From contig JACCGJ010019016.1 of the NCBI GenBank assembly GCA_013407085.1, forward strand, positions 1-64,000: 64,000 nt of DNA, in the 5' to 3' direction. A program made the translations under genes and the position numbers. Every line of letters starts with the position of its first letter. The first letter of the stretch is position 1. The notes beneath the pieces were generated by a model. That model had not been told where the DNA came from. It worked only from the letters and a program-made list of their open reading frames with translations, and did not search any database. This DNA comes from Atriophallophorus winterbourni. Taxonomy: Eukaryota > Platyhelminthes > Trematoda > Plagiorchiida > Microphallidae. This document shows, piece after piece, positions 19,123 to 32,981 of this stretch.

Positions 19123-22100
19123 CTATATAATATTATATATATATATAATCAGTAAGGAGTTGCTTTAAAATGGAACATGAGATAAATCATATATATGCTG
19201 ATATGCGTTTCTGTTTCGAGGAAACTGGAGTTTTATTCTGTTGATTCTTTGTTTCAGCAGGTCATTTTTCTGGGCCTGAATCGCTCCGACTACATGTTGG
19301 ATCAAGGAAATGATGCGATTCTATCAACGGAAACATCATCATTGGCCAAACTTCATCGTATAGACACAGCTGCCTCCTATCCAATCTCTACTGATTCTTG
19401 GTCGGGTTTAACGTTACGTCAAGTGGAATTTAATCTGATGGCTTCCAGTTTTTGTGGGCTCGGTCCCCGACTCGTCAAGTTTCACCGAGCTGTCTTAGGT
19501 CTGAATCAGTTTAGAGACGAGCAAATCCGACGTGTAAGTTTGTTGCATTATAAATCCGCATTTGCATACATTTTTATCACCCATACTCTATGGCCGGTTT
19601 CGTGCTGTTTGTACTCATTCCTCATCCAGATGAGCTCTCACCATTATTGTGCACGGATGTGCAATCGTGCAGCATTCCTGTGCTGTACGGCTAACATCGT
19701 GCTAAATTGATTGGCCAACGGTAGTGATCTGCATGCTGAAACACGCTGTAGTCACTACGATTTCTATCCCCCCCTCATATCTGTCTAGGCCTGGGCATGC
19801 TGAAACACGCTGGAGTCTCACTACCATTTCTATTTCACCCTCATATCTGTCTAGGCCTGGGCAACCTGACAGTATCTTAGCCCACGTGCAGTCTCTGACT
19901 GTGCGGCACTTTACCTGGATCAGGCTTGTGCTTTTATACCATATACTCACCATTATTTAATGAACTACATACTGTAAGCTTGGGCATCGTGGAAAAAAGA
20001 CATCGCATTACGAGAGAGGATTTGTCGTATGGTAGCTAAAATGGTTACCGGAATGCATTAGCTCTACGTTGATCAGTCGCTACCTAGACCCCGGTTGAGC
20101 ACTCTGGAAGATTGACACATTCCAGATGTTCTGATCCTGATGTATAGAAAAGTGCATGCGATGTCTCTTGACACGAATCATACGCTTATATTTAAATGGC
20201 TGGCTTCACACCACTCTCGTCCTAAATATTGGTCAGTTCGTGCTAGTGTTATATGAAAAAGTTTTTTTAACAAAAGTGGGAGATTTTCTGTCGCGTAACC
20301 ATGCTTTGGCATCTGTTTGCTGCAAAGTTTTGGTATAATTACGACCTGCACACTCTCTTGAAAAATACTGTCTGAACCACCTTGATGGAAGTTTGATACT
20401 CTTGCTCTCCTGTGATACTTGAAACTATTTGATATTTTGCCATAAATCTTGTATTTGGCGCGTATAACTAATGATGCAGCAGACAACCAGTTATTTGAAA
20501 CTGGTTTATTCTCGAAAGCTGGCAACTATCTATCATTAAGAACTGTTCATTGGGCATGGATATCCAATGGTCACCGATGTACAATCGTACAGTACTTTTG
20601 TGCTGTGCGGCTTACATCGTGGTAAATCGACTGGCCGTCCGTAGCGAGTTGTATGTTGAAACACGCTGGAGTCTCACTACAGTTTCTATTTTCTTTCTTA
20701 CATCTGGGCTTGGCCAACCTGACAGTATCTTAGCCCACGTGGATTTTATGACTATGCGGCAATTTGCCTGGATCATTTTTGTGCTTTCATACATACATAA
20801 TTGAAAATTTCGGTCGTGTGAAACGGTTCGTTCGATTTCCTGATAAAACAATTTGAGTAAAGTCCATTAAAATCATGGTTGATGCCTAGCAAATGCTTTT
20901 TGCAGTCCATTCCACAGTAACCATACCTTTGTATTTACGTGACAATTCCTTACAATGATGATTTGGCTTCATTGCTTGATCGAGAGACACAAGTATCTCT
21001 GTACTAGTGATACCCCAACATTAAACTGCGTTTTTTTCGTTGCATATTTTATAAGCACATCTCAAAATTGGCCTGTTTCGGAAACGCGTAAATATGCAAA
21101 TATGCAGTACTTCCCACTGCATTTCCCACTGCCGTGCCAAATCCATTGCCACCGTTAACTAACTGTAATTGAGAACATGCTGTTCGTCTAGTTTGGCACA
21201 ACGTGCAGGCGTTATAGCAAGCGTTCAGCACGATAGTGACCGATTTCGAACGTGTTTACGTTCATTCATTGCCCATATCTATGTACTGCTGTCCATCTTC
21301 ATGCGCACAACACTTATTTCTTGTCAAGGTCCCGGATTGCTCGTCCGCCGAGAAGTTCGCTACAGCAATTGGATTCGCGCACAAACTCTACATGCAGTCC
21401 ACTTCTGGACTAAACCAATCTGAGCGCGGCTGTGGCATTCTGATGATTGTTTCTTCTGATGAGACAAACATATTCGATCAAACGGCGATACTCGAAGAAT
21501 TAGCCTTGAAGCATCCTCACATTCCATTGCTAGTGCGTACGCTAGTGCAGTTGGAGGAGCCTACCGAAGGGCTATCTGTTGATAGCAGTCGCCGTCTTTT
21601 CGTGTGAGTTGATTATACATCCGTTGGAGTGATAAGAAACAATAATTATGCTAGGCTTACAATAATTTATAATGTAACGTTTTAACCTTTCTCAACATGT
21701 AAGTGTGAAGGATATTCTAAGTCTCATTTCCCTTTCTATTATCGCTTTCAGTTAGCATCAAAATAAAGGCCTAACTATTACCTCTTAATGTGTTAACTAC
21801 CCGGTACGCAGTATTTTTCCTCTTACTTTTCGCGATTTTAGATTATCAACGTTTACAATGTCTTCCTCTGTGCTGATGCCTACCTGCAGTTTCAATATAT
21901 GTATGTACGAAATCACATATCTGATCCAGGCAAAGTGCCGTACAATGAGAGATCGCACGTGGTCTTAATACTCAGATTGCACTGGCGTTAACAGATATAA
22001 GCAACTAAGCTTAAAGCGTAAAGTGGTAGTGGTATGGTATAGTATGAAAGCACAAGCCTGATACAGGCAAAGTGCCGCACAGTCAGAGACTGCACGTGGG

Positions 22101-25100
22101 CTAAGTTACTGTCAGGTTGCCCAGGCCTAGACAGATATGAGGGGGGGATAGAAATCGTAGTGACTACAGCGTGTTTCAGCATGCAGATCACTACCGTTGA
22201 CCAATCAATTTAGCACGATGTTAGCCGCACAGCACAGAAATGCTGCACGATTGCACATCCGTGCAAAGTGGTAGTGAGACTCCACCGTGTTTCCGCATGG
22301 AGCTCAGTGCTGGTAGCAGATCAATTTTGCACTGTATTAGCTGCGCAGTACAGAGTGGCATAAAAACTCGAGCCTGATCCAGGCAGAGTGGCATAGTCAG
22401 AGTGGGCTAAGATACTGTCAGGTTGTCCAGGCTTAGACAGATATGAGAAAGAAAATAGAAATGGTATTGTGACTCCAGCGTGTTTCAGCATGCACCTCAC
22501 TACCGGTAGCCAATCAATTTAGCACGGTATTAGCCGCACAGCACAAGTAATATACGATTGCGCATCCATGTCAATGACTAAAACTGGTGTAGCTGATGTG
22601 ATATCGCTCACTGCATAAGCCCGTAAACTATTCTCTGCACTGATTTTACACCTGGCCGTACATTCTTTTTAAACGCACTAGTAGCGATGATGGAACCCGT
22701 GACGTTTTGCGTGCATGCGCGAGCGTTACGGTTGTTCATCGTCGCGCTGAGACTGGACCTTAACGTGGTGCGATGGTTTGTGCACCTCTATGACCCATTG
22801 AGCTATGCTGGGTGGTGCTCTCCGAGCACCTTCAGAGTCACTCATACCAGGAAGGTCAATGGATAGAGGTCAGACGAACACGGTCTCAACCTAACCCGCG
22901 GCCTTGTGGGTCAGGCTTTTTAGCCAAAGGCTTTGGTCGAGAACCCTAATTGTTCTCCTGTCTAGGCATGGGCGACCTGGCAGTATCCCAGCCCGCATAC
23001 AACGATGACCATGACTATTACTACGAAACCCAACTCCATAGTGCATCGGCCGTCGCGCACGATAAACAGGGTCGCCTTACCTGCTGCATACAGCAGGGCG
23101 GGTAAGTGAAAACAAGCTACTGCTGGCCCTACTCTTCAAACTGTTTCTGACCCTTCCCCTCCCCCAGCCATTCTTAACAACTCTTCGTCTGTCAATCCCA
23201 GTTTTAGAAAAGACCGCGCTGAACATGGAACATTTTTTGTTCGCGAATTTACAGATCACTTTCTGAAACCACGGACTTCAGCTCACATCGGAGCCATGAA
23301 TGTCAGAACTCTCAGACAAATAGGCCAGCAAGCTGCACTAGCTCTTACCTTAGATGGTCTATCTATTGATGTTTGCTGTTTATCGGAAACGCACTTATAT
23401 GATCCGTCTACAATTACTGAACTTACTGCCCCAAACCTTTCAACTCGCTACTTTTTGCGCTGCTCTGGTGATTCTATAGCTGCCATCTCAGGACAGGCGG
23501 GTGTTGGTATAGTGCTGAATTCACGTGCCGAAACCTGTCTAATCGATTGGATTCCTTGTAATAGCAGGATGTGCGCAGTTAGACTAACCACTAATATTAG
23601 ACCAAACTCAAAATCTTTTAATCAGCGATGCTTGTTTATTATAGCAACTTACGCTCCGACTAACACCAATTCAAACGATGAGAAGAATGCCTTCTACGAC
23701 GATCTTTATGCTCTTTTGCGACGTGCAAAAAGCTCCGATATTGTTGTCTTATCGGGAGATATGAATGCCGGACTGGGTCGCTTAGATACATCTGAATCAC
23801 AATTAGGTGGCATGTTTGGTCTTGAAAGCCAACGCACAGATAATGGTGAACGGTTTATACAATTCTGTGCACAGATTGGTTCCAATGGTTGTCACAGCCG
23901 GGGGTGGTTGTAGGAATGAGCCACCTACTATCTATAAAATGCTCCCACGTGGCGTGCGTCTTAGTAGCCTCTGACAACCAAGTCCAACTCATGGCCTGCA
24001 CGAGTGGCTTTCACAAGCCCGGCGGAACTGCTCTTACTGACAGGAGACGGGGCGAATGCGGGTGACTGGCGCCTTAAAACCAGTTTGCTCCGGGCAGATG
24101 GAGCTCGTCAGCTACTGGCAATCCATCTAAGGGAAGGAAAACCCTGACTCCAAACCCACACTGCCTTGTGGGTCACCCGATTGCGGGAAAGGCTTCGGGA
24201 GTAAACCCCGAGGAAAAATCCGGAGAGAAGCCCCGTAGGTAGATAACTGGCGCACAGCGCGTTTATCTGCCAACTCCCTGCTGCCTTGTAGGTTGCACTT
24301 GGCTGTGCAAAGGCTAGAGAGGTGTACTCGAACAAACACCAAGTGGTGCTGGGGAAATCATTTGTACACTATCCCCAAGAAACTTCATGATGTCTCAACG
24401 TATATCTCAGCTCTCTGCTACGGCGTTCCCGAGACGCGACGCGCCCTAGGCTCTCCCAGCGGCTGTGGTGAAAAGTAAGCTAGCTGGGGCCATAAATATC
24501 CGTAAGGAATTTTATCTGGGATGCTTGATGTTGGTAGTCAAGCAATCACAATGCGCTCTTTATTGGACTACCAAGTAGATGTTGCTTGTCTCTTCGAGGT
24601 CCGCCTTCCCGGACACGGATCCAAATCGATCGAGGTCCCCGGAGTCGATCGTACTTATTGGCTTTTTTATGGTGGGCCCGAGGATGGATCTGGTCAGCAT
24701 GGAGTAGCGATAGCGCTCAGCGACCATGCTAAACAAGCACTCATGTCATGGATGCCTGTATCCCCGAGAATCGCGGTGGTCCGGCTGAGGGTCACCCTTT
24801 GAATATAACAGTCGTTTCGGAGTATGCCCCAACCCTATCAGCCGACCAAACTACAAAAGACGACTTTTATGACCAACTTCAATTCGTAGTCGATAGAGTT
24901 GCTGGAAACGACGTCCTTTTTGTGGTTGGTGACTGGTACGCTCGTACAGGATCAGCAGATTCCGCAACAAACCGAATCCTGGGAAAATTTGGCCTATATA
25001 TATATCTAATATATATATCTATATATATATATTAATAATATATATTCACAATCATTTAAAAATGAAAAAGTGCCACCCGGCAATGCACGAGAAAAAGAAA

Positions 25101-28100
25101 GAAAAAAAGGTACAATATGAGGGGGAATTTTTTTGTCCATTGTTCCACATGTCGATTTTTTGATTTTTTTTCCACAAATTTGAGGGGTGAACACAAAATA
25201 GAATGCACTCTCTCCACTGTTGCCGGTTCTCAGCCATCGTCGACAGCGTGTCAAGCCACAGACACTCACTATCCCTTGGACCCCACCCAGGAAGCCGCGT
25301 TCGTCCGACCCGAGCTAAACCCGACGTCAAGCGTTTTTAGGCCTTCTTCCAGGTCAGCGGTTGTCCACCTGAACACCGCCGCCAGCCTGGGCCAACCGAC
25401 ACACGCAGCGCGCGGAAGGGTAGGCGCTCAGGCTTCATTCTCAAGACATGCCCTAGCCAGCGGAGACGGGAACGGTCGATTAGGTCTCGTAGCATCAGGA
25501 TGTCCACACCTAGAACACGGTGCCTCACTTCAACGTTGCTAGTGCGGTGTTGCCACCACACTCGTGCAAGCCTCCGTAAACATCGATGTTCAAACACCTC
25601 CAAGCGCCGGAGCTCCTCTGCGCGAACTGCCCAGCTCTCGCACCCGTAAAGCAAGCCCGACCTGACTGAGGCCAGGTAAACTCTCCCCTTGAGTCTCAAA
25701 CTCACGTCAGACCGCTTCCAGAGATGACCTAGACTAGTGAACGCGAAGCGCGCTCTCGCAATGCGAGAGCCGATCTCACTTTCCAGCCCTCCTCCCGCCG
25801 TGATGCAGCTACCAAGATAGGTGAACTGTTCCACACAGTCCAGACTGAGGTCATCCACCGTCAGAATGGGATGCAACCCCTCCCAATCTTGAAGAAGAAC
25901 CTTACACTTAGTTGGAGCTAAGTGCAATCCGTACCTAGACGCCTCCAATGCTAGCTGGTTCAGTGCATTCTGTAGGAACACCGGATCATCACAAAGCAAA
26001 GCAATGTCATCGGCATAATCAAGGTCAGTGACACGATTACCTGGAAGTAGCTCGATCCCACCCTCAGTGAAGCTACGGAGAGCATTCTGGAGGACATCCT
26101 CGATCGCAAAGTTGAACAAGAATGGGGACAGCGTGTTTCAGCATGCAGATCACTACCGTTGACCAATCAATTTAGCACGATGTTAGCCGCACAGCACAGA
26201 AATGCTGCACGATTGCACATCCGTGCAAAGTGGTAGTGAGACTCCACCGTGTTTCCGCATGGAGCTCAGTGCTGGTAGCAGATCAATTTTGCACTGTATT
26301 AGCTGCGCAGTACAGAGTGGCATAAAAACTCGAGCCTGATCCAGGCAGAGTGGCATAGTCAGAGTGGGCTAAGATACTGTCAGGTTGTCCAGGCTTAGAC
26401 AGATATGAGAAAGAAAATAGAAATGGTATTGTGACTCCAGCGTGTTTCAGCATGCACCTCACTACCGGTAGCCAATCAATTTAGCACGGTATTAGCCGCA
26501 CAGCACAAGTAATATACGATTGCGCATCCATGTCAATGACTAAAACTGGTGTAGCTGATGTGATATCGCTCACTGCATAAGCCCGTAAACTATTCTCTGC
26601 ACTGATTTTACACCTGGCCGTACATTCTTTTTAAACGCACTAGTAGCGATGATGGAACCCGTGACGTTTTGCGTGCATGCGCGAGCGTTACGGTTGTTCA
26701 TCGTCGCGCTGAGACTGGACCTTAACGTGGTGCGATGGTTTGTGCACCTCTATGACCCATTGAGCTATGCTGGGTGGTGCTCTCCGAGCACCTTCAGAGT
26801 CACTCATACCAGGAAGGTCAATGGATAGAGGTCAGACGAACACGGTCTCAACCTAACCCGCGGCCTTGTGGGTCAGGCTTTTTAGCCAAAGGCTTCGGTC
26901 GAGAACCCTAATTGTTCTCCTGTCTAGGCATGGGCGACCTGGCAGTATCCCAGCCCGCATACAACGATGACCATGACTATTACTACGAAACCCAACTCCA
27001 TAGTGCATCGGCCGTCGCGCACGATAAACAGGGTCGCCTTACCTGCTGCATACAGCAGGGCGGGTAAGTGAAAACAAGCTACTGCTGGCCCTACTCTTCA
27101 AACTGTTTCTGACCCTTCCCCTCCCCCAGCCATTCTTAACAACTCTTCGTCTGTCAATCCCAGTTTTAGAAAAGACCGCGCTGAACATGGAACATTTTTT
27201 GTTCGCGAATTTACAGATCACTTTCTGAAACCACGGACTTCAGCTCACATCGGAGCCATGAATGTCAGAACTCTCAGACAAATAGGCCAGCAAGCTGCAC
27301 TAGCTCTTACCTTAGATGGTCTATCTATTGATGTTTGCTGTTTATCGGAAACGCACTTATATGATCCGTCTACAATTACTGAACTTACTGCCCCAAACCT
27401 TTCAACTCGCTACTTTTTGCGCTGCTCTGGTGATTCTATAGCTGCCATCTCAGGACAGGCGGGTGTTGGTATAGTGCTGAATTCACGTGCCGAAACCTGT
27501 CTAATCGATTGGATTCCTTGTAATAGCAGGATGTGCGCAGTTAGACTAACCACTAATATTAGACCAAACTCAAAATCTTTTAATCAGCGATGCTTGTTTA
27601 TTATAGCAACTTACGCTCCGACTAACACCAATTCAAACGATGAGAAGAATGCCTTCTACGACGATCTTTATGCTCTTTTGCGACGTGCAAAAAGCTCCGA
27701 TATTGTTGTCTTATCGGGAGATATGAATGCCGGACTGGGTCGCTTAGATACATCTGAATCACAATTAGGTGGCATGTTTGGTCTTGAAAGCCAACGCACA
27801 GATAATGGTGAACGGTTTATACAATTCTGTGCACAGATTGGTTCCAATGGTTGTCACAGCCGGGGGTGGTTGTAGGAATGAGCCACCTACTATCTATAAA
27901 ATGCTCCCACGTGGCGTGCGTCTTAGTAGCCTCTGACAACCAAGTCCAACTCATGGCCTGCACGAGTGGCTTTCACAAGCCCGGCGGAACTGCTCTTACT
28001 GACAGGAGACGGGGCGAATGCGGGTGACTGGCGCCTTAAAACCAGTTTGCTCCGGGCAGATGGAGCTCGTCAGCTACTGGCAATCCATCTAAGGGAAGGA

Positions 28101-31100
28101 AAACCCTGACTCCAAACTCACACTGCCTTGTGGGTCACCCGATTGCGGGAAAGGCTTCGGGAGTAAACCCCGAGGAAAAATCCGGAGAGAAGCCCCGTAG
28201 GTAGATAACTGGCGCACAGCGCGTTTATCTGCCAACTCCCTGCTGCCTTGTAGGTTGCACTTGGCTGTGCAAAGGCTAGAGAGGTGTACTCGAACAAACA
28301 CCAAGTGGTGCTGGGGAAATCATTTGTACACTATCCCCAAGAAACTTCATGATGTCTCAACGTATATCTCAGCTCTCTGCTACGGCGTTCCCGAGACGCG
28401 ACGCGCCCTAGGCTCTCCCAGCGGCTGTGGTGAAAAGTAAGCTAGCTGGGGCCATAAATATCCGTAAGGAATTTTATCTGGGATGCTTGATGTTGGTAGT
28501 CAAGCAATCACAATGCGCTCTTTATTGGACTACCAAGTAGATGTTGCTTGTCTCTTCGAGGTCCGCCTTCCCGGACACGGATCCAAATCGATCGAGGTCC
28601 CCGGAGTCGATCGTACTTATTGGCTTTTTTATGGTGGGCCCGAGGATGGATCTGGTCAGCATGGAGTAGCGATAGCGCTCAGCGACCATGCTAAACAAGC
28701 ACTCATGTCATGGATGCCTGTATCCCCGAGAATCGCGGTGGTCCGGCTGAGGGTCACCCTTTGAATATAACAGTCGTTTCGGAGTATGCCCCAACCCTAT
28801 CAGCCGACCAAACTACAAAAGACGACTTTTATGACCAACTTCAATTCGTAGTCGATAGAGTTGCTGGAAACGACGTCCTTTTTGTGGTTGGTGACTGGTA
28901 CGCTCGTACAGGATCAGCAGATTCCGCAACAAACCGAATCCTGGGAAAATTTGGCCTATATATATCTATATATATATATATTAATATATTATATTATCTA
29001 TTATCTATATATATTTACCACAATCATTTAAAAATGAAAAAGTGCACCCGGCCCAATGCCCGAGAAAAGAAAGAAAAAAAGGTTACAATCTGAGGGGGGA
29101 TTTTTTTGTCCATTGTTACACATGTCGATTTTTGATTTTTTCTTTTTTTAACAAAATTTTAAGGGGTGAAATTTGAGGGGTGAACACAAAATAGAATGCA
29201 CTCTCTCCACTGTTGCCGGTTCTCAGCCATCGTCGACAGCGTGTCAAGCCACAGACACTCACTATCCCTTGGACCCCACCCAGGAAGCCGCGTTCGTCCG
29301 ACCCGAGCTAAACCCGACGTCAAGCGTTTTAAGACCTTCTTCCAGATCAGCGGTTGTCCACCTGAACACCGCCGCCAGCCTGGGCCAACCGACACACGCA
29401 GCGCGCGGAAGGGTAGGCGCTCAAGCTTCATTCTCAAGACATGCCCTAGCCAGCGGAGACGGGAACGGTCGATTAGGTCTCGTAGCATCAGGCTGTCCCC
29501 ACCTAGAACACGGTGCCTCACTTCAACGTTGCTAGTGCGGTGTTGCCACCACACTCGTGCAAGCCTCCGTAAACATCGATGTTCAAACACCTCCAAGCGA
29601 CGGAGCTCTTCTGCGCGTACTGCCCAGCTCTCGCACTCGTAAAGCAAGACCGACCTGACTGAGGCCAGGTAAACTCTCCCCTTGAGTCTCAAACTCACGT
29701 CAGACCGCTTCCATAGATGACCTAGACTAGTGAACGCGAAGCGAGCTCTCGCAATGCGAGAGCCGATCTCACTTTCCAGCCCTCCTCCCGCCGTGATGCA
29801 GCTACCAAGATAGGTGAACTGTTCCACACAGTCCAGACTGAGGTCATCCACCGTCAGAATGGGATGCAACCCCTCCCAATCTTGAAGAAGAACCTTACAC
29901 TTAGTTGGAGCTAAGTGCAATCCGTACCTAGACGCCTCCAATGCTAGCTGGTTCAGTGCATTCTGTAGGAACACCGGATCATCACAAAGCAAAGCAATGT
30001 CATCGGCATAATCAAGGTCAGTGACACGATTACCTGGAAGTAGCTCGATCCCACCCTCAGTGAAGCTACGGAGAGCATTCTGGAGGACATCCTCGATCGC
30101 AAAGTTGAACAAGAATGGGGACAGCGTGTTTCAGCATGCAGATCACTACCGTTGACCAATCAATTTAGCACGATGTTAGCCGCACAGCACAGAAATGCTG
30201 CACGATTGCACATCCGTGCAAAGTGGTAGTGAGACTCCACCGTGTTTCCGCATGGAGCTCAGTGCTGGTAGCAGATCAATTTTGCACTGTATTAGCTGCG
30301 CAGTACAGAGTGGCATAAAAACTCGAGCCTGATCCAGGCAGAGTGGCATAGTCAGAGTGGGCTAAGATACTGTCAGGTTGTCCAGGCTTAGACAGATATG
30401 AGAAAGAAAATAGAAATGGTATTGTGACTCCAGCGTGTTTCAGCATGCACCTCACTACCGGTAGCCAATCAATTTAGCACGGTATTAGCCGCACAGCACA
30501 AGTAATATACGATTGCGCATCCATGTCAATGACTAAAACTGGTGTAGCTGATGTGATATCGCTCACTGCATAAGCCCGTAAACTATTCTCTGCACTGATT
30601 TTACACCTGGCCGTACATTCTTTTTAAACGCACTAGTAGCGATGATGGAACCCGTGACGTTTTGCGTGCATGCGCGAGCGTTACGGTTGTTCATCGTCGC
30701 GCTGAGACTGGACCTTAACGTGGTGCGATGGTTTGTGCACCTCTATGACCCATTGAGCTATGCTGGGTGGTGCTCTCCGAGCACCTTCAGAGTCACTCAT
30801 ACCAGGAAGGTCAATGGATAGAGGTCAGACGAACACCGTCTCAACCTAACCCGCGGCCTTGTGGGTCAGGCTTTTTAGCCAAAGGCTTCGGTCGAGAACC
30901 CTAATTGTTATCCTGTCTAGGCATGGGCGACCTGGCAGTATCCCAGCCCGCATACAACGATGACCATGACTATTACTACGAAACCCAACTCCATAGTGCA
31001 TCGGCCGTCGCGCACGATAAACAGGGGTCGCCTTACCTGCTGCATACAGCAGGGCGGGTAAGTGAAAACAAGCTACTGCTGGCCCTACTCTTCAAACTGT

Positions 31101-32950
31101 TTCTGACCCTTCCCCTCCCCCAGCCATTCTTAACAACTCTTCGTCTGTCAATCCCAGTTTTAGAAAAGACCGCGCTGAACATGGAACATTTTTTGTTCGC
31201 GAATTTACAGATCACTTTCTGAAACCACGGACTTCAGCTCACATCGGAGCCATGAATGTCAGAACTCTCAGACAAATAGGCCAGCAAGCTGCACTAGCTC
31301 TTACCTTAGATGGTCTATCTATTGATGTTTGCTGTTTATCGGAAACGCACTTATATGATCCGTCTACAATTACTGAACTTACTGCCCCAAACCTTTCAAC
31401 TCGCTACTTTTTGCGCTGCTCTGGTGATTCTATAGCTGCCATCTCAGGACAGGCGGGTGTTGGTATAGTGCTGAATTCACGTGCCGAAACCTGTCTAATC
31501 GATTGGATTCCTTGTAATAGCAGGATGTGCGCAGTTAGACTAACCACTAATATTAGACCAAACTCAAAATCTTTTAATCAGCGATGCTTGTTTATTATAG
31601 CAACTTACGCTCCGACTAACACCAATTCAAACGATGAGAAGAATGCCTTCTACGACGATCTTTATGCTCTTTTGCGACGTGCAAAAAGCTCCGATATTGT
31701 TGTCTTATCGGGAGATATGAATGCCGGACTGGGTCGCTTAGATACATCTGAATCACAATTAGGTGGCATGTTTGGTCTTGAAAGCCAACGCACAGATAAT
31801 GGTGAACGGTTTATACAATTCTGTGCACAGATTGGTTCCAATGGTTGTCACAGCCGGGGGTGGTTGTAGGAATGAGCCACCTACTATCTATAAAATGCTC
31901 CCACGTGGCGTGCGTCTTAGTAGCCTCTGACAACCAAGTCCAACTCATGGCCTGCACGAGTGGCTTTCACAAGCCCGGCGGAACTGCTCTTACTGACAGG
32001 AGACGGGGCGAATGCGGGTGACTGGCGCCTTAAAACCAGTTTGCTCCGGGCAGATGGAGCTCGTCAGCTACTGGCAATCCATCTAAGGGAAGGAAAACCC
32101 TGACTCCAAACTCACACTGCCTTGTGGGTCACCCGATTGCGGGAAAGGCTTCGGGAGTAAACCCCGAGGAAAAATCCGGAGAGAAGCCCCGTAGGTAGAT
32201 AACTGGCGCACAGCGCGTTTATCTGCCAACTCCCTGCTGCCTTGTAGGTTGCACTTGGCTGTGCAAAGGCTAGAGAGGTGTACTCGAACAAACACCAAGT
32301 GGTGCTGGGGAAATCATTTGTACACTATCCCCAAGAAACTTCATGATGTCTCAACGTATATCTCAGCTCTCTGCTACGGCGTTCCCGAGACGCGACGCGC
32401 CCTAGGCTCTCCCAGCGGCTGTGGTGAAAAGTAAGCTAGCTGGGGCCATAAATATCCGTAAGGAATTTTATCTGGGATGCTTGATGTTGGTAGTCAAGCA
32501 ATCACAATGCGCTCTTTATTGGACTACCAAGTAGATGTTGCTTGTCTCTTCGAGGTCCGCCTTCCCGGACACGGATCCAAATCGATCGAGGTCCCCGGAG
32601 TCGATCGTACTTATTGGCTTTTTTATGGTGGGCCCGAGGATGGATCTGGTCAGCATGGAGTAGCGATAGCGCTCAGCGACCATGCTAAACAAGCACTCAT
32701 GTCATGGATGCCTGTATCCCCGAGAATCGCGGTGGTCCGGCTGAGGGTCACCCTTTGAATATAACAGTCGTTTCGGAGTATGCCCCAACCCTATCAGCCG
32801 ACCAAACTACAAAAGACGACTTTTATGACCAACTTCAATTCGTAGTCGATAGAGTTGCTGGAAACGACGTCCTTTTTGTGGTTGGTGACTGGTACGCTCG
32901 TACAGGATCAGCAGATTCCGCAACAAACCGAATCCTGGGAAAATTTGGCC

Positions 32951-32981
<31 letters not shown>

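Larger units (their letters stand above)
22166..26127. repeat. Tandem array unit 1 (3962 bp)
   Basis: Contains short retroposon pieces (-), RTE C 5' part (+), RTE A 5' part (+), (TA)n, and the 3' half of RTE B (-). The unit starts at ACAGCGTGTTTCAGC and the same junction recurs at 26128, 30121 and 34070. Only scattered substitutions and simple-repeat length changes separate the units. Confidence 0.92.
26128..30120. repeat. Tandem array unit 2 (3993 bp)
   Basis: Same order as unit 1. Longer because of a duplicated bit near 29150-29175 (GGGGTGAAATTTGAGGGGTG) and simple-repeat changes. In this unit the RTE B RT C-terminus is an open 317-codon frame (29159-30112). Confidence 0.92.
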
